A stretch of DNA of 7,002 nucleotides from JAGXLC01 sp964472385 (GTDB lineage Bacteria > Bacteroidota > Bacteroidia > Bacteroidales > UBA12077), in contig CAYYLT010000188.1 of the NCBI GenBank assembly GCA_964472385.1, forward strand, positions 1-7,002, given 5' to 3'. The stretch's first letter is position 1. The number at the start of each line of letters is the position of its first letter. The position numbers and the translations under genes are program-made. Below, piece by piece: positions 4,471 to 7,002 of this stretch. The notes below the pieces were generated by a model that searched no databases, was not told the origin of the DNA, and saw only the letters and a program-made list of their open reading frames with translations.

Positions 4471-6762
4471 ATGGACAAATACCCGATGGCTGCTTATATA
4501 AAAATATGGTTTGTTCTTATACTGATTTGTGTTACTGTGATGCAAGCACATGCTCAAATCCGGGGCAAAATATTGGATTCAGAAAGCAACCTGTCTTTAG
4601 AAAATGTAGAGATTTCCCAGAATGGCAAACTGATTGCCATTACCAATTCAAACGGGCGTTTCAGCCTGCCTTTGCGTGTAGCCCCGGATACTTTAGTATT
4701 TAGGCGTTTAGGCTATGACACCAAAAGGGTTCACCTGAATGAAGCAGACTCATCACTGCTTATCACCCTCAGCACCAAAAGCATCGAAATGGGTGATGTT
4801 GTCATCAGGGGATATAACACTACGGAGAAAGCCTATCAGTCTGCAGGAGCCATTCATGTGCTCAACACCGGGCATATACGCAGATTCTCATCGCATTCAC
4901 CTGCTCCTGTTATAAACAGCATACCGGGGATCTATATGCACAGCGGAGCCAGAAATACCAATCGCATCACCATGCGGGGTATCGGCTCACGCAGTATGTA
5001 TACCACCACCAAGCTCAAAGCCTACTTAAATGCTATTCCCCTGACATCCGGCATAGGAGAAACAACCCTTGAAGATTTAGACCTCAGCCTGATCGACCGG
5101 ATCACAGTCATGAAAGGACCTTCCTCAAGCATTTATGGTTCTCCTTTGGGGGGTACTATACTCTACAGGGTGGGCATACCCACATCACGGGGTACCTCCA
5201 TAAAACAGGAAATTACATTTGGCTCCTTCAACACATTGAAAAACACCACCCAACTCACCTGGAAATCTAAACAAACCGCCTTACAATTAGCGTATTCCAA
5301 GCTAAATGACAATGGCTTCAGAGAGAATGACCATTACAGGCGGGATGTTGTTATGGCTATTTTACGCAACCAGGCAACGGAAAACCTGGGGATTACCTAC
5401 CTGGGACGATATCATGATTTGAAAGCCTATATCCCCAGTTCTGTCAGCAAAGAAAGATTCCGGAACAATCCTGAGGAGGCTGCTGAAAACTGGAAAGCAG
5501 TGAACGGACATGAAGCTTACCATAAAATCCTGAATGGGCTGTCCTTTGATATCGATCTGGATCATAATGTTCGAAATGAAACGGCTCTTTTCCTTAAGTC
5601 CTACAAAGGCGATGAGGTAAGACCCTTCAACATACTCGATGATCAAACTCTGACGATGGGCGGAAGATCATTATTCGAATGGAAGAAAAAATGGGAAAGA
5701 TGGCGGTTCATGATCCAGTCCGGTTATGAATTGTTGTATGAATCCTATGACTGGAAGATCTATGAGACCCTGGAACAGGGGGATCGCGGAATGCTTACAA
5801 ATGATAACAGCCAGCGGAGGCGCCAGCACAATTTGTTCACAGCCCTGGAATTGGAATATGGAAAATTTAAATTCAGTACCGGCATGAACCTCAACAAAAC
5901 CGGATACCGTTATAAGGATCTTTCGGCAGACCGCATCGATCTGTCTGACCAGAAAGACTATCAATGGATTATCTCTCCGCGTTTCGCTTTAACCTATAGT
6001 TTAACGGATCACCTGTTGTTATTTAGCTCCATCAGCCGGGGGCTGTCCGCTCCCTCCTACGAAGAAACCCTCAATGCAGCGGGATTCGTTAACAGGAGTA
6101 TTCAACCCGAAACCGGCTGGAACCGGGAATCGGGTATCAGGGGCCGGTATTGGGATAACCGCCTGCAATTCAAATCATCCATATATTCCATTGCCGTAAA
6201 AGACCTGCTGGTTACCAAGCGCATCGCAGAAGATGAATTCCATAAGATCAACGCAGGTAAAACCCTTCACACCGGAATAGAGGCCTCATCAAGAATCCAG
6301 TGGCTGGATAAAAACATGTTCAGCAGCTTGGTGACCATCAATTATACGTATGCGAATTACCGGTTCCAAAATTTCCAGGATGAAGGCAGGGATTTCTCGG
6401 GGAATCTGTTACCCGGCATACCCAAACATAAGCTGTCTCTGGAATTCACCTTCAATATGCCTTTGGGTACGTACCTGAATGCCAACTGGCTCGGCGTGGA
6501 TGAGATGGCCATGAATGATGCCAATACCCTGTATGCTGATGCTTATCACAGAATGAACCTAAAAGCAGGTGTAAGACGTTCGTTGACTGAACATTTGTGG
6601 ATTGACTTATACGGCGGTATCCATAACCTTACCAACAATCATTATGCTTCCATGATCCTGATCAATGCTCCTTCCTACGGAGGTTCAGCTCCCCGTTACT
6701 ACTATCCGGCTGAGCCCAGAAATCTATTCGGTGGTTTTTCTTTAAGATATGCGCTTCAATAA
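4471..6762 (+). CDS. TonB-dependent outer-membrane receptor with CarboxypepD_reg-like domain
   Basis: The 763-residue protein is complete. A signal peptide spans about 1-28 (hydrophobic WFVLILICVTV, cleavage after AHA, before QIRGK). A CarboxypepD_reg-like beta-sandwich follows at about 30-104 (IRGKILDSESNLSLENVEIS...NGRFSLPL...RRLGYDTK). DVVIRGY at 109-115 is a TonB-box-like segment. The plug domain runs about 116-235, with SPAPVINSIPGIYM, RITMRGIGSRS and RITVMKGPSSSIYGSPLGGT. The rest is a beta-barrel including the conserved SRGLSAPSYEE at 522-532, and the protein ends in RNLFGGFSLRYALQ. Length and plug resemble siderophore, cobalamin or metal receptors rather than the roughly 1000-residue SusC transporters, and no SusD gene lies nearby. 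The substrate cannot be told from sequence. ATG 4471 was chosen because it directly precedes the signal peptide. An in-frame ATG at 4378 lies upstream of the terminator stem and would add 31 residues encoded through it; ATG 4486 is a possible alternative. The last residue is Gln rather than the common aromatic. Confidence 0.93.
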   Translation: MDKYPMAAYIKIWFVLILICVTVMQAHAQIRGKILDSESNLSLENVEISQNGKLIAITNSNGRFSLPLRVAPDTLVFRRLGYDTKRVHLNEADSSLLITLSTKSIEMGDVVIRGYNTTEKAYQSAGAIHVLNTGHIRRFSSHSPAPVINSIPGIYMHSGARNTNRITMRGIGSRSMYTTTKLKAYLNAIPLTSGIGETTLEDLDLSLIDRITVMKGPSSSIYGSPLGGTILYRVGIPTSRGTSIKQEITFGSFNTLKNTTQLTWKSKQTALQLAYSKLNDNGFRENDHYRRDVVMAILRNQATENLGITYLGRYHDLKAYIPSSVSKERFRNNPEEAAENWKAVNGHEAYHKILNGLSFDIDLDHNVRNETALFLKSYKGDEVRPFNILDDQTLTMGGRSLFEWKKKWERWRFMIQSGYELLYESYDWKIYETLEQGDRGMLTNDNSQRRRQHNLFTALELEYGKFKFSTGMNLNKTGYRYKDLSADRIDLSDQKDYQWIISPRFALTYSLTDHLLLFSSISRGLSAPSYEETLNAAGFVNRSIQPETGWNRESGIRGRYWDNRLQFKSSIYSIAVKDLLVTKRIAEDEFHKINAGKTLHTGIEASSRIQWLDKNMFSSLVTINYTYANYRFQNFQDEGRDFSGNLLPGIPKHKLSLEFTFNMPLGTYLNANWLGVDEMAMNDANTLYADAYHRMNLKAGVRRSLTEHLWIDLYGGIHNLTNNHYASMILINAPSYGGSAPRYYYPAEPRNLFGGFSLRYALQ

Positions 6763-6809
6763 ACGATTCAGAAATACCTGATGCATATTATTGATTTTTT
6801 TTATTTTTT
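6757..6809 (+). terminator. Probable weak terminator of the receptor gene
   Basis: CAATAA at 6757-6762, which includes the stop codon, is complementary to TTATTG at 6788-6793, and an inner TCAG/CTGA pair adds four base pairs. The imperfect stem is followed by a strikingly T-rich tract at 6795-6809 (eight T, A, six T). The stem is AT-rich and interrupted, so termination might be inefficient. Confidence 0.4.
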
Positions 6810-6811
6810 CA

Positions 6812-6837
6812 GCAAACCCTGCATAAGGGTCGTTTGC
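6812..6837. other. Hairpin downstream of the receptor gene
   Basis: GCAAAC at 6812-6817 pairs with GTTTGC at 6832-6837, and an alternative inner ACCCT/AGGGT stem (6816-6820 with 6826-6830) can form around GCATA. No T-run follows, so it is not a standard terminator on either strand. It could stabilise a 3' end left by read-through of the T-rich tract just upstream. Confidence 0.4.
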
Positions 6838-6890
6838 ATATACAGGTTCAAAATTCCCGGTTTGAATTAAATCTCTTACTCAACAATCTT

Positions 6891-6918
6891 ATCAATGGAT
6901 TGTAATACAATCATTGAT
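6891..6918 (+). terminator. Bulged hairpin with short T-tail, possible secondary terminator
   Basis: ATCAATGGATTGT at 6891-6903 pairs with ACAATCATTGAT at 6907-6918 with a single bulged G, giving a 12-bp stem and a 3-nt loop. It is followed by TTTG, a weak T-tail. It lies 14 nt before the right copy of the 66-nt repeat. It could act as a back-up terminator for the receptor gene or be a structured end of the neighbouring repeat element. Confidence 0.35.
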
Positions 6919-6932
6919 TTTGTGCAATGTAT

Positions 6933-6998
6933 TAACCTGTATTATTCATGCGTCAAGTTTTGGGTAGATGCAAGGCATCGAAAGCCGACGACGTAGTC
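6933..6998 (+). repeat. 66-nt dispersed repeat, right copy (inverted relative to 808-873)
   Basis: This is the partner of 808-873, 59 of 66 positions identical in reverse complement. It begins TAACCTGTATTATTCATG and continues through CAAGTTTTGGGTAGATGCAA to GTAGTC at 6998, with the window ending at 7002. Starting at ATG 6948 it reads MRQVLGRCKASKADDVVA without a stop up to the edge. The left copy reads MRQVLGRCKAARAHDVV in the same frame. The full element continues outside the window, so its right boundary and content cannot be judged here. Confidence 0.8.
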
Positions 6999-7002
6999 GC
7001 CT

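Noticed and set aside
4471..6762. SusC-type glycan transporter
   Set aside because: At 763 residues it is well short of typical SusC proteins, and no SusD gene is adjacent; the plug resembles siderophore/metal-type receptors.
1..7002. CRISPR array, tRNA, rRNA, transposase or phage genes
   Set aside because: No regularly spaced direct repeats, cloverleaf, rRNA signature or transposase motif was seen on either strand.

Overview
The window looks like a piece of a Bacteroidota chromosome, probably from an environmental or metagenomic lineage. The evidence is a TonB-dependent receptor with an N-terminal CarboxypepD_reg-like domain, AT-rich leaders that mostly lack Shine-Dalgarno sites, and sites resembling the Bacteroidota -7 box (TAnnTTTG). 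All five supported genes lie on the + strand. Each seems to be its own transcription unit rather than part of one tight operon.

Layout: (1) 3-692 is the C-terminal end of a PQQ-binding-like beta-propeller protein whose start lies outside the window. (2) 693-1195 has no gene. It holds a degenerate short-repeat tract and one copy of a 66-nt repeat. (3) 1196-2836 encodes a stand-alone FMN-binding glutamate-synthase-family protein with an N-terminal four-cysteine cluster, followed by a strong terminator. (4) 2837-3117 carries a putative promoter and two dyads. (5) 3118-3591 encodes a small single-pass membrane protein with a coiled-coil stalk. (6) 3592-3753 holds a long dyad and the only textbook Shine-Dalgarno site. 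(7) 3754-4356 encodes a soluble coiled-coil protein reminiscent of the sll1863 stress-protein family, closed by a strong terminator. (8) 4471-6762 encodes a complete TonB-dependent outer-membrane receptor of siderophore/metal-receptor size. (9) 6763-7002 has no gene. It holds several hairpins and a second, inverted copy of the 66-nt repeat.

The genes do not form an obvious shared pathway. The terminators at 2858-2893 and 4389-4426 argue for independent units, with the two coiled-coil genes as the only plausible functional pair. The least expected structure is the pair of 66-nt repeats (59/66 identical, opposite orientation) bracketing about 6 kb. Each is cut off from its neighbour on the inner side right after GTTA/TAAC. 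I see no CRISPR array, tRNA, rRNA, transposase or defence system. I do not claim a new biological system; the repeat pair and the cysteine-cluster enzyme are the most useful leads.
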